DNA of 64,000 bases from an uncultured Lentisphaeria bacterium (lineage in GTDB: Bacteria > Verrucomicrobiota > Lentisphaeria > Victivallales > Victivallaceae). Below, one piece after another: positions 34,950 through 42,877 of this stretch. The notes beneath the pieces are model-generated. The model was not told where the DNA came from. It did not search any database and worked only from the letters and a program-made list of their open reading frames with translations. The stretch spans positions 1 to 64,000 of the forward strand of contig CASFVA010000070.1 of the NCBI GenBank assembly GCA_949298075.1, given 5' to 3'. Numbering within the stretch: the first letter of the stretch is position 1; every line of letters starts with the position of its first letter. Position numbers and translations under genes: made by a program.

Positions 34950-36317
34950 TCACACTCCGCCATCAAGCAGCTTCAACTTGCCGGGCTGGCGCATTCTTTC
35001 CAGAATCCGGCTCTCCAGCTGCCGGACCCGCTCCCGGGTGAGCTTGACGTGGCGGCTGACTTCCGACAACGGCTGCGGCTTCTGGCCGAACAATCCGAAC
35101 CGCATGATGATGATCTGCCGGTCGCGTTCAGGCAGTTCGCCAAGCATGGCGTAAAGGTTGTCATACAGCAGCCGGCGGGAAAAGTCCCGGACCGGGTCGC
35201 TGGCGTGATCGTCGGCAATCAGGTTTTCCAGCGCGGTGCCGTCATCGTCACCACCGACCTGAGTCTGGAGCGACACTGTCTGGTAAAACATCTTGCGGAT
35301 GGCACTGACCCGGGCCGGCGGCATTTCGAGCTCCACCGCCAATTCGCTGAGCTCCGGAACCCGGCCGTGAATCTGGATGAACCGCTGCTCGCACCAGTTG
35401 ATCTGATTGGCGGCGGCAACCATGTGGGCCGGAATGCGGATCACCCGCGACTGTTCGGCGATGATTAGGGAAATATTGTGCTTGATCCACCAGCTGGCAT
35501 ACGTGCTGAATTTATTGCCGAGCCGGAAATCAAAGCGCTCCATAGCCCGCATCAACCCAAGATTGCCCTCCTGAATGAGGTCATTGAAGGGAATGCCGCG
35601 ACTGCGGTTTTTCTGGGCAATGCTGATGACCAGGCGCAGGTTGCCTTCGACCATCCGGTTCTGAAGCTCGTGCAGCCGGCGGCCGGCCCGGACGGCGGCG
35701 TTGACGGCCGAGACGAATTCATCGGAGGACATCAACATGCGCTCCTTGATAAACGCCCCCATTTCCGGTGTGGTCTCTCCCGGCGAAAAGGTCTGGTTTT
35801 CAGTGAAATTACGGTGCAGAATCCCGGCGTAATTGACAATGATTTCGAGAAACTCCTCCACCCGGGCCAGGTTGATCGGACACCGGGTCAGCGCGGCAAC
35901 CAGATCCTGCCGGGCGTCAGCGGTGTCACCGCCGGAATTGAACGCCTGTTCGATCCGGGCATAGGCGGCCGCCACCGTCACACGCCATTCGGAAAGGAAC
36001 TTGAGCAGGTGACTTTTGCGGTAAACTCCGCCGGAAAGCAGGGCCGACGGCAGGAAATTATCCGAGGGTGAACCGGTTCCGGCAATACATTCGTCGATAA
36101 TCCGGAGATATTCTGAAGCGGCAAAACCAAATCCGGCGGTAATCCGGCGCAGTTCATCGCCGACCGCGTCGATCTCGGTGCCGATCCGCTGCTGTTCGGC
36201 GGAGGAAAGCGGCGCCAGTTCGCCGACCCTCCGGAGATAGCTGGTGAGCGAACCGGAAAAATCCTCGGCTGAAAACGCGGCAAAAGCCATTCTCTCCGCT
36301 GCCCGATCCGTTTTCAT
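34950..36317 (-). CDS. RNA polymerase sigma-70 family factor (primary-type)
   Basis: 455 residues. Region 1.2 is GSLTSYLRRVGELAPLSSAE. A non-conserved insert of about 150 residues precedes region 2 (MVEGNLRLVISIAQKNRSRG, FNDLIQEGNLGLMRAMERFD, FSTYASWWIKHNI). Region 3 follows, then region 4 with the -35-reading HTH (LSEVSRHVKLTRERVRQLESR). Region 1.1 is not evident. It looks like an RpoD or group-2 sigma, not an ECF. The ATG at 36317 overlaps the upstream ABC ATPase stop by 4 bases, and a PP2C phosphatase gene precedes that. Whether it is the housekeeping factor cannot be decided from this window. Confidence 0.88.
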   Translation of the reverse strand: MKTDRAAERMAFAAFSAEDFSGSLTSYLRRVGELAPLSSAEQQRIGTEIDAVGDELRRITAGFGFAASEYLRIIDECIAGTGSPSDNFLPSALLSGGVYRKSHLLKFLSEWRVTVAAAYARIEQAFNSGGDTADARQDLVAALTRCPINLARVEEFLEIIVNYAGILHRNFTENQTFSPGETTPEMGAFIKERMLMSSDEFVSAVNAAVRAGRRLHELQNRMVEGNLRLVISIAQKNRSRGIPFNDLIQEGNLGLMRAMERFDFRLGNKFSTYASWWIKHNISLIIAEQSRVIRIPAHMVAAANQINWCEQRFIQIHGRVPELSELAVELEMPPARVSAIRKMFYQTVSLQTQVGGDDDGTALENLIADDHASDPVRDFSRRLLYDNLYAMLGELPERDRQIIIMRFGLFGQKPQPLSEVSRHVKLTRERVRQLESRILERMRQPGKLKLLDGGV

Positions 36318-37282
36318 GTCCCGGTCTCCCCGGCAAAATGGCAGGCGCAGAAGTGTCCCGGCGCCACTTCGGTCAGTTCGGGCAGCTTCGTCCGGCAGCA
36401 CTCCCGGGCCCGGGAGCAGCGCGGATGAAACGGACAGCCCGGAGGCGGAGCCAGCGGAGACGGGACATCCCCAGGCAGTACAATCCGGCGACGCCCGGCG
36501 GCGTCAACCGCCGGCACCGCTGAAATCAGCGCCGCCGTATAAGGATGAAGCGGATGCGCGATCAGCGTCGAGGACTCCGCCAGTTCAACCGCCCGGCCCA
36601 GGTACATCACCATGATGCGGTGGGAAATATGTTCAACCACCGCCAAATCATGCGCAATGAAGAGAAAGGCGGTGCCGTCTTCCCGCTGAATATCCTCCAG
36701 CAGATTGACAATGGCGGCCTGAACGCTGACGTCGAGCGCCGACACCGGCTCATCGGCGACGATGAATTCCGGCGAAGTCGCCAGCGCCCGGGCGATGCCG
36801 ATCCGTTGGCGCTGGCCGCCGGAAAACTGATGCGGCCAGCGCTCCAGGGCGTCGGCGCCCAGACCGACGCGCTCCAGCAGCCGTGCCGCCCGTTCCCGAC
36901 GCTCTTCCCGGCCGGTTTTCGAGTGCAGCGCCAGCACTTCGTCAAGCGCCGCCCCGATGGTGAGCCGGGGATTGAGAGAACCGTAAGGATCCTGAAAGAT
37001 CATCTGCGCCCGCCGCCGGAAGCGGCGCAATTCCCGCCCCTTGAGGGTGCTCCAATCGCAGCCGTCAAGCCGGATCGCGCCGGCAGCCGGTTCCTCCAGC
37101 CGGACCAGGGCCCGGCCCAGCGAGGATTTGCCGCACCCGGATTCTCCGACCAGCCCGAGCGTCTCGCCCCGCTCCAGTTGAAAGGAAACGTCGTTCACCG
37201 CGTGAAGATAGCGACAGCGGCGAAACCAGCCGCTCCGTACCGGATACCGGACTTTGAGATGTTCAACCTCCAGCAACGCCAT
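36314..37282 (-). CDS. Oligopeptide/dipeptide-type ABC ATPase (OppF/DppF-like)
   Basis: 322 residues: Walker A GLVGESGCGKSSLGRALVR, Q-loop MIFQDPYGSLNPR, signature FSGGQRQRIGIARAL, Walker B FIVADEPVSALDVS, and the oligo/dipeptide C-terminal cysteine-rich motif (PPPGCPFHPRCSRARECC), which in relatives binds an Fe-S cluster. No permease, binding protein or OppD partner is nearby, so its partners must be encoded elsewhere. The ATG at 37282 is chosen for the GGAG five bases upstream; a GTG at 37288 would overlap the phosphatase stop as GTGA. It is coupled to the sigma gene downstream. Confidence 0.85.
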   Translation of the reverse strand: MALLEVEHLKVRYPVRSGWFRRCRYLHAVNDVSFQLERGETLGLVGESGCGKSSLGRALVRLEEPAAGAIRLDGCDWSTLKGRELRRFRRRAQMIFQDPYGSLNPRLTIGAALDEVLALHSKTGREERRERAARLLERVGLGADALERWPHQFSGGQRQRIGIARALATSPEFIVADEPVSALDVSVQAAIVNLLEDIQREDGTAFLFIAHDLAVVEHISHRIMVMYLGRAVELAESSTLIAHPLHPYTAALISAVPAVDAAGRRRIVLPGDVPSPLAPPPGCPFHPRCSRARECCRTKLPELTEVAPGHFCACHFAGETGT

Positions 37283-37284
37283 AG

Positions 37285-38055
37285 TCACTCCGTTGCCGTT
37301 TCCGCAAACAAGGCCACGGCGGAAATATTGTCATGTCCGCCGCCGAGCAGAGCGTCGCGCATAATCCGGCTGACCGCCTGACGCGGACCGGCGGCTTCGC
37401 TCAGAATCGCAGCGAGACGCTCCGGCGAGAAGTAGCGGTAGGCCCCGTCGGAACAGATCAGATAACGGTCACCGGGGCGCCGCGGGCAAACCGCGATCTG
37501 GGGTTCCACCCGCGATGAAGTGCCGATGGCGCGGCTGACAACATGATCGAGGCATTCGGACGTACAGCACCGGGGCAGCGACTCGCGCAGTTCCGGGTCG
37601 GATTTCAAGGTGTGATCGGTGGAAACCTGAGTGAGTCCGGACTCCGGATTAAAGCGGTAGAACCGGCTGTCGCCGACGTTGAACATCACCAGAAAATCCG
37701 TTGCGAACAGGCCTCCGACAATCGTGCTGCCCATCGGACACGGCGCATCATCCGTGTAATTACGCTGAAAGATTTTGCGATTGAGCGCCTCGATTTCCCG
37801 GCGCAGGAACAATTCAACCGCCGCCGGGGTCGCCAGATCACGCTCATCGTCGGAACCGATGTAGGAGTAAAAAAGATCACGGCAGCAAATGAAACTGGCC
37901 AACGCCCCGTCATGATGGCCGCCAAGACCATCGGCAACCATGGCAAAAACCGTCCGGCGCTCCGGAGGAACCAGCAGACAGAAGTTATCCTCGTTGGTTT
38001 TGCGGGCCAGCCCGATGTTGCTCTCGCCCGCCGCCGCCAAATCCGCCTTGTTCAT
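37285..38055 (-). CDS. PP2C-family serine/threonine phosphatase
   Basis: 256 residues with the metal-binding PP2C motifs RKTNEDNFCLL, MVADGLGGHHDG, GSTIVGGLF, FNVGDSRFYRF and LLGGGHDNISAVAL. It is a soluble cytoplasmic phosphoprotein phosphatase of the Stp/PrpC type. No Ser/Thr kinase gene is in the window. It heads a tightly overlapping trio with an ABC ATPase and a sigma factor, which suggests regulated gene expression, but the target is unknown. Confidence 0.88.
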   Translation of the reverse strand: MNKADLAAAGESNIGLARKTNEDNFCLLVPPERRTVFAMVADGLGGHHDGALASFICCRDLFYSYIGSDDERDLATPAAVELFLRREIEALNRKIFQRNYTDDAPCPMGSTIVGGLFATDFLVMFNVGDSRFYRFNPESGLTQVSTDHTLKSDPELRESLPRCCTSECLDHVVSRAIGTSSRVEPQIAVCPRRPGDRYLICSDGAYRYFSPERLAAILSEAAGPRQAVSRIMRDALLGGGHDNISAVALFAETATE

Positions 38056-38162
38056 TACCCAGTCGCCTTTAAACCGCGGTGAAATCCCGCAACTGCCGGC
38101 ATGCCGGCCGCGGCGGGATCTGCTGCCTCTCCCCGGAACAGTCCAGTCATGACCTCCGGGTG

Positions 38163-38186
38163 AAAAACGGGCGCACCAGCGCCCGT
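38163..38186 (-). terminator. Rho-independent terminator after the membrane-protein gene
   Basis: On the minus strand ACGGGCGC, a four-base loop, GCGCCCGT and then TTTTT. A second perfect-looking hairpin without a T-run (38239-38268, GGATCC-rich palindrome) lies between it and the stop of the gene at 38282. The remaining gap 38056-38281 shows nothing else. Confidence 0.75.
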
Positions 38187-38281
38187 CAGTGAATCCGAAA
38201 AACGGGCTGCTTCCGACAGAATCCGGAACTCACCCGACGGCCTTCCGGATCCGCCGGATCCGGAGGCCGCATCACATCTGC

Positions 38282-39067
38282 CTAATCGCGCAGAACTTCT
38301 TTGTACTGCTCAAGATTGTCCTTGGTGACGAGCACAAAGCGCATCTTGAACGTCTCTTCGAAATCGTCCGTGGCCTTGAGCTTGGAGGTATCGATCTTCT
38401 TCTTGCGCAGTTCAGGATTCCGGATCACCATGCAGGAGATGTCTCCCTTCTCAATGCTGTCGATCAGAATCCGGGGCACAATGCTGGGCACGCCGATCAG
38501 CGCCAGCGGAGCCTTGGCCTTGCGGTTGCGGAAATAGGCCATGCTCGTAACATTGGAGGGCAGCCCCACCAGCGACACGAACGCGCCGGCGTCGGGATGC
38601 TGATTCATCACCGCGTCAAAATGCTCGGCCTTCATGACGTCCTCAATCGGCAGGGCGTCCTCTTCCAGGTTGTAGTTGGGGATTTCCAGCGGAGCAACGA
38701 CGATATTATCCGATCCGAATCCCTTCTTGAGACCGTCGATGAAGTAGATGTTGCGGGTGTCGGTATCGGGATTGGTGTAACGATAACCGGGAGGAACAAT
38801 CACCACCAGCTTGTCAGCGGTTTTGGTTCCGGCCAGATGCTTGGCCGCCACCGCGGCGCGCGACGCATAGAAAGTATATTCATTGTGGCGGCGGTCGTTC
38901 TTCTGCTTCTCACCGATGACGCCGAAGTTGTAGAGTCCGAGGCACAGCCCGACAGCAAAAACCACAAACATCACCATCGCCATCGCCTGCTGCCGTTTGA
39001 AAGCCAGCAAGCCGATGAAGCCGCCCAGCGCCAACACGACGCTGATAATTTTCAGAAGAACATCCAT
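38282..39067 (-). CDS. Membrane-anchored protein of unknown function
   Basis: 261 residues. Two N-terminal hydrophobic helices (LLKIISVVLALGGFIGLLAF and AMVMFVVFAVGLCLGLYNF) are followed by a soluble domain with alternating strands and helices (KLVVIVPPGYRY, DAVMNQHPDAGAFVSLVGLP, APLALIGVPSI, DISCMVIRNPEL). The alternation recalls periplasmic-binding-protein-like folds, but no family is recognised. AAGGAA precedes the ATG at 39067, with a strong promoter-like sequence further upstream and a terminator downstream, so it is a single-gene unit. Confidence 0.7.
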   Translation of the reverse strand: MDVLLKIISVVLALGGFIGLLAFKRQQAMAMVMFVVFAVGLCLGLYNFGVIGEKQKNDRRHNEYTFYASRAAVAAKHLAGTKTADKLVVIVPPGYRYTNPDTDTRNIYFIDGLKKGFGSDNIVVAPLEIPNYNLEEDALPIEDVMKAEHFDAVMNQHPDAGAFVSLVGLPSNVTSMAYFRNRKAKAPLALIGVPSIVPRILIDSIEKGDISCMVIRNPELRKKKIDTSKLKATDDFEETFKMRFVLVTKDNLEQYKEVLRD

Positions 39068-39159
39068 GACCGTTTTCCTTTTTCGTTGGTTTTCAACCGC
39101 CGGCCGGTCGGCATCGGTCAATCCGCTTCGCGAACCGCCGCCGTCCCTGCCTCCCTTAC

Positions 39160-39188
39160 ACAATAACTTCAAAAACCGGAGTTGTCAA
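39160..39188 (-). promoter_or_regulatory. Putative promoter for the membrane-protein gene
   Basis: On the minus strand TTGACA (39188-39183), a 17-base spacer and TATTGT (39165-39160), about 95 bases before the ATG at 39067. Confidence 0.55.
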
Positions 39189-39225
39189 ATCCAAAAGCCG
39201 GAATTTTTAGTTTTTCACCGAAAAA

Positions 39226-39774
39226 TCACGCCATCAGACTCTGAACTGCCGCCAGAATTGCCGCCGGTTCGCTCATGCGTCCGACTCCGTCGGGACCGCA
39301 GGCGACCCGGCCGGATTCCGGGCCGATCATCCGTACGCCGCGCTCCCGGAGCACGGCGACGTTGGCGACACAGGCCGGATGGCGCCACATGGCCGGATTC
39401 ATCGCCGGAGCCAGCAGCACCGGACCGCCGAACGTCGCGGCGAACGTGGTCAACGCATCGTCGGCAATCCCGTGCGCGAATTTGGCGATGAAGTCGGCGG
39501 TGGCGGGAGCCACCGCCAGCAGAGCGGCGGCATCAGCCAGCGCGACATGCTCCGGACGCCATTCCGGCGTCTCCCAGAGCGACTCCACCACCGGCCGGCG
39601 CGACAGGGTCCGGAAAGTGAGCGGGGTCACGAACCGGGTGGCGTTGACGGTCATGACCACCTGCACGTCAAAGCCGTTGCGAATCAGCGAGCTGCAAAGT
39701 TCGGCACTCTTGTAGGCGGCAATGCCGCCGGTGACGCCGAGTACAATCAGCCGGCGTTCACGGGACTCAGTCAT
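39226..39774 (-). CDS. coaC: Phosphopantothenoylcysteine decarboxylase, stand-alone CoaC
   Basis: A 182-residue HFCD flavoprotein domain: LGVTGGIAAYKSAEL, the active-site His in RPEHVALADAA, APATADFIAKFAHGIADDALTT, and the PAMNPAMW substrate motif, then an Asn/Cys region near RVACGPDG. It decarboxylates phosphopantothenoylcysteine in coenzyme A synthesis. In most bacteria it is fused to CoaB; here the frame stops after the CoaC domain. The ATG at 39774 has GGAGGA upstream and overlaps gmk by 8 bases. Confidence 0.85.
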   Translation of the reverse strand: MTESRERRLIVLGVTGGIAAYKSAELCSSLIRNGFDVQVVMTVNATRFVTPLTFRTLSRRPVVESLWETPEWRPEHVALADAAALLAVAPATADFIAKFAHGIADDALTTFAATFGGPVLLAPAMNPAMWRHPACVANVAVLRERGVRMIGPESGRVACGPDGVGRMSEPAAILAAVQSLMA

Positions 39775-40387
39775 TGAACAATCCTCCGTCAATCAGAGCC
39801 GTCCGCAGCGCCGCCGCCCGGAACACGCTTTCGAGTTCGGCAGCGGCAGTGTCGAGATCGTCGTTGACCACCACATAATCGTAAAGTCTGAAGTTGGCCA
39901 GCTCGCCGCGCACCGCCGCCAGACGGAGCGCGATCTGCCCGTCGGAATCGGTTCCCCGGCCTCGGAGCCGCCGTTCAACGGTGTCCAGCGAGGGCGGAGC
40001 GATCATCACCATCACCACAGCGGCAGCAAGCCGGGCATCGGCGGCGGCGGCGGCCCGGATCTGCCGGGCGCCCTGAACGTCGATGTCGAGAAGCACCGGA
40101 ACCCCGGAGTCCATCCGGCGTACGACTTCTTCGCGCAGTGTTCCGTAACGGTTGGTGAAAATCCGGGCCTCTTCGATGAATTCGCCGCGCCGGGAGCGCT
40201 CCTCAAATTCCTCCTGAGACAGGAAATAATATTCCCGACCGTTGATTTCGCCGCCCCGGGGCGGCCGGGTGGTGCAGGAAATGGAGAACGCCAGCTCCGG
40301 CATCCGGCGGCGCACCCGTTCGACCAAAGTGGATTTACCAACGCCGCTGGGGCCGGAAACCACAAACAGACTGCCTGATTTTTTCAT
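39767..40387 (-). CDS. gmk: Guanylate kinase
   Basis: Gmk phosphorylates GMP to GDP. The 206 residues show the P-loop VSGPSGVGKSTLVERV, the GMP-binding segment SCTTRPPRGGEINGREYYFL, YGTLREEV and LLDIDVQGARQIR. The ATG at 40387 gives the normal family N terminus; the frame continues upstream without family similarity. The order gmk then coaC matches the common gmk-rpoZ-coaBC neighbourhood, with rpoZ missing. Confidence 0.94.
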   Translation of the reverse strand: MKKSGSLFVVSGPSGVGKSTLVERVRRRMPELAFSISCTTRPPRGGEINGREYYFLSQEEFEERSRRGEFIEEARIFTNRYGTLREEVVRRMDSGVPVLLDIDVQGARQIRAAAAADARLAAAVVMVMIAPPSLDTVERRLRGRGTDSDGQIALRLAAVRGELANFRLYDYVVVNDDLDTAAAELESVFRAAALRTALIDGGLFND

Positions 40388-40482
40388 AATTTTTTTGAAT
40401 ACAGTAATCACAACCCCGGACAATGCCGGCGGACGCCGGCGCCTGCCTCTGGCGGCTTCCGGCTTCCTCCATGCCCCGGCGG

Positions 40483-40815
40483 TCAGGATTCGAGGCCGGA
40501 ACTTCCGGCGGCACACTCCTGTTCCCACCCCGGGAAATTCCATTTTTCCGGGAAGTCCCGACACTGCCGGGGCTTGACCGGATCAATGACACAACGCGCC
40601 GCGGCGCCGTCAAACTCCAGAAAAATACAGCTGTGGTCGGCGCGCTCGGCCAAAGCCAGATGGGACCGGTCCGGAGTTATGACGCAGAACCGGTCGATGA
40701 ATTCGGTCGGCTCCAAACCGAGAAACACGGCGATGCGGTCGGCTTCCCCGTCCGTTTCCAGCTTGACGCATCCCGGCCACCGGCAGCAGACGCCGCAGCG
40801 CCGACAGCGAAACAT
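40483..40815 (-). CDS. YkgJ-family zinc/iron-chelating cysteine cluster protein
   Basis: 110 residues with the CxxCxxCC cluster at the N terminus (FRCRRCGVCCRWPGC) and a later CVIDPVKPRQCRDFP motif, the pattern of the UPF0153/YkgJ family. The cysteines are presumed to bind a metal or Fe-S cluster; function is not established. GGAGAGACG lies before the ATG. It follows the exported gene upstream by 16 bases and precedes gmk by 95 bases. Confidence 0.8.
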   Translation of the reverse strand: MFRCRRCGVCCRWPGCVKLETDGEADRIAVFLGLEPTEFIDRFCVITPDRSHLALAERADHSCIFLEFDGAAARCVIDPVKPRQCRDFPEKWNFPGWEQECAAGSSGLES

Positions 40816-40831
40816 CGTCTCTCCGGAACGG

Positions 40832-41428
40832 TTACTGGAAATCCCGGAACGTCAGATCGTCGTTGCGGAAATCGATGAAGAAAAATCCCAGTGCGAAGTC
40901 CAGCCACTCCAGAGGATGGATATAAAGATCGCCATCCACCAGTCCGCCAAGCGAACCGCCGATCGCCCAGTAATCCCGGGGACCGGTGAAGAAATCGTAG
41001 GTCCGGGTGGTGGGATCCGGCACTCCGGCCCGGGTCTCGGAGTAATTTTTGATCAGCGAAGTGCAGTCGATCATGTGATAATCCTCTTCGCCGACAAAAA
41101 TGAACGACCAGTAGTAACCCTCTTCGATACCGAGTCCATACTGCCGGTTGTGGGTTTTGTAAATTTTGTAGGAACGGCCGATGCCGGCGCCGACATCCGC
41201 CAGGCGCGTCCCCATCAGACGGGCCTGGAGCACCGGACCCACGCCGAGGTTGACCGTGAACATATCCAGCGCGTCCAGCAGGCGGTTCGGAATGTAAAGC
41301 GCCAGCGCCTCACCGACATCAGCGGCGGTGATGCCGCCACCGGACTCAAGATTTTCACCGGCGGCGAAAGCGGGAGTTCCGCCCAGCAGAAGCGCCGCCA
41401 TCGCGGCTGCGAGAAATGATTTTTTCAT
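40832..41428 (-). CDS. Exported protein of unknown function
   Basis: 198 residues with a signal peptide (KKSFLAAAMAALLLGGTPAFA). The mature part is rich in Gly, Tyr and Asp and includes LGVGPVLQARLMGTRLADVG, YGLGIEEGYYWSFIFV and LEWLDFALGFFFIDFRNDD, suggesting an outer-membrane-facing or beta-rich protein. No named family is recognised. AAGGAGC precedes the ATG at 41428. Confidence 0.65.
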   Translation of the reverse strand: MKKSFLAAAMAALLLGGTPAFAAGENLESGGGITAADVGEALALYIPNRLLDALDMFTVNLGVGPVLQARLMGTRLADVGAGIGRSYKIYKTHNRQYGLGIEEGYYWSFIFVGEEDYHMIDCTSLIKNYSETRAGVPDPTTRTYDFFTGPRDYWAIGGSLGGLVDGDLYIHPLEWLDFALGFFFIDFRNDDLTFRDFQ

Positions 41429-41613
41429 GATGAAACCTGCTCCTTGAATCAAAATATTGCTGCTCCGGACGCCGTTTCAGCTCAATGGACGATCCCGGCG
41501 TTTTCACCGTCGCCCGGACCCCGGCTGAACTGCCGGTCCGGCGGTTATTTAACCTAATTCAGTTTTGCTTAATTTACAAGGCTGGAACTGGAAAAAACCG
41601 TTTTTTTTAAGGG

Positions 41614-41634
41614 AAAAAACTCCCCGGAGGTCCG
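41614..41634 (-). terminator. Weak terminator-like hairpin after thiI
   Basis: On the minus strand a short CTCC-GG-GGAG stem followed by TTTTTT. The stem is only about five pairs. The gap 41429-41644 shows no gene. Confidence 0.35.
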
Positions 41635-41644
41635 CCGAAGCGGC

Positions 41645-42844
41645 TCAGACGGTTTCAATTGCCTGAATCGTCTCTTCCAGCAGCCTGCCGTAATCGGGAA
41701 TCCGGCGCTCCTCGGCCTCGGCCAGCTGACGGGGAACGGCGGTGGCCGGCGAGGCCGGTGAAAATACCGTGCAGGAATCCGGCACCTGAACGTTCGACAT
41801 CCGAAAAGTGCCGATGGCCTCGGCGGCGGCGATGGTTTCAAGTTTGTCCGCACCAATGAGCGGGCGCAGCACCAGAATATCGACGGCGTGGTTGATGGTG
41901 TCGAGGTTGACCACAGTCTGACTGGCAACCTGTCCGAGCGACTCGCCGGTAACCAGCGCCTTGCAGCCGGTGGCGCGGGCCACCTGTTCGGCAATCCGGA
42001 ACATGGCGCGGCGGTAAAGCACCGTCCGGAACCGTTCACCGCAGCAGTCGCGCACCGCCCGCTGAAAGGCGGCCAGGTTGACCAGATGAAGCCGGCCGGA
42101 ACGTTGAAAGGTGTTGAGGTAAGCGGCAATGCCGCGCACCTTGTCGGTAGTTTCGGGCGGAGTATAGGGCGAACTGTGAAAACTGATGAAATCACAGGCC
42201 GATCCGCGCTTCATGGTCATCCAGGCGGCAACCGGCGAATCAATGCCGCCGGACAGCAGCACGAGCACCCGCGGATTGCTGCCGACCGGCAGTCCGCTCG
42301 GCGCCCTGCCGGTGTCAAAGAAGAGCAGCGCAAATTCATCGCGGATTTCACATCCGAGCGTGAGATCGGCCGCATCAAGGTCGATTTTGAACTCCGGCAC
42401 TCCCGGCGAACGGGACAGCAGGGTGACCAGATCGATTTCCAGATCCCGGCTGGTCAATTCGAAATGCTTGTTGCTGCGGCGCGCCCGGACCCGGAAAGCG
42501 GGTGGGCGTCCGGTGACGCCGAGCCGGGCGAAAGCCGCCGGAGCCAGCGCGGCGGCGGTGCTCCGGATGACGGCGAGATCGACGGGCAGGCGGACCGCCG
42601 GCGAAAACGACTCCAGCCCGAAAGCGCGTTCAAGTGCGGTCCGCAGTCCGGAGAGCTGTTCATCCGTGAAGTCACCGCCGCCGTCCAGTTCAATCCAGAT
42701 CCGCCCCCGGATCCGCCTGACCCGGCACCCGGGCACCCCGCGGATCAGATGGCGGATGTTGTCGGCCAGACAGCGTTCGAACATATTGCGGTTGTTGCCT
42801 TTGGTGGCGACTTCGTGATAGCGGCAGACCACACAATTATACAT
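41645..42844 (-). CDS. thiI: tRNA 4-thiouridine synthetase ThiI
   Basis: ThiI adenylates tRNA U8 for 4-thiouridine formation and also serves thiamine thiazole synthesis. The 399 residues comprise a ferredoxin-like N-terminal part, THUMP (VRARRSNKHFELTSRDLEIDL) and the PP-loop domain (VLLSGGIDSPVAAWMTMKRG, HSSPYTPPETTDKV, LVTGESLGQVASQT, RPLIGADK). There is no C-terminal rhodanese domain, so it is the short form. It is the last gene of a long leftward run and lies 33 bases after the RND transporter gene. Confidence 0.93.
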   Translation of the reverse strand: MYNCVVCRYHEVATKGNNRNMFERCLADNIRHLIRGVPGCRVRRIRGRIWIELDGGGDFTDEQLSGLRTALERAFGLESFSPAVRLPVDLAVIRSTAAALAPAAFARLGVTGRPPAFRVRARRSNKHFELTSRDLEIDLVTLLSRSPGVPEFKIDLDAADLTLGCEIRDEFALLFFDTGRAPSGLPVGSNPRVLVLLSGGIDSPVAAWMTMKRGSACDFISFHSSPYTPPETTDKVRGIAAYLNTFQRSGRLHLVNLAAFQRAVRDCCGERFRTVLYRRAMFRIAEQVARATGCKALVTGESLGQVASQTVVNLDTINHAVDILVLRPLIGADKLETIAAAEAIGTFRMSNVQVPDSCTVFSPASPATAVPRQLAEAEERRIPDYGRLLEETIQAIETV

Positions 42845-42877
42845 GAATGCTTTCCTTGAAATGACTGAATGAAGGAT

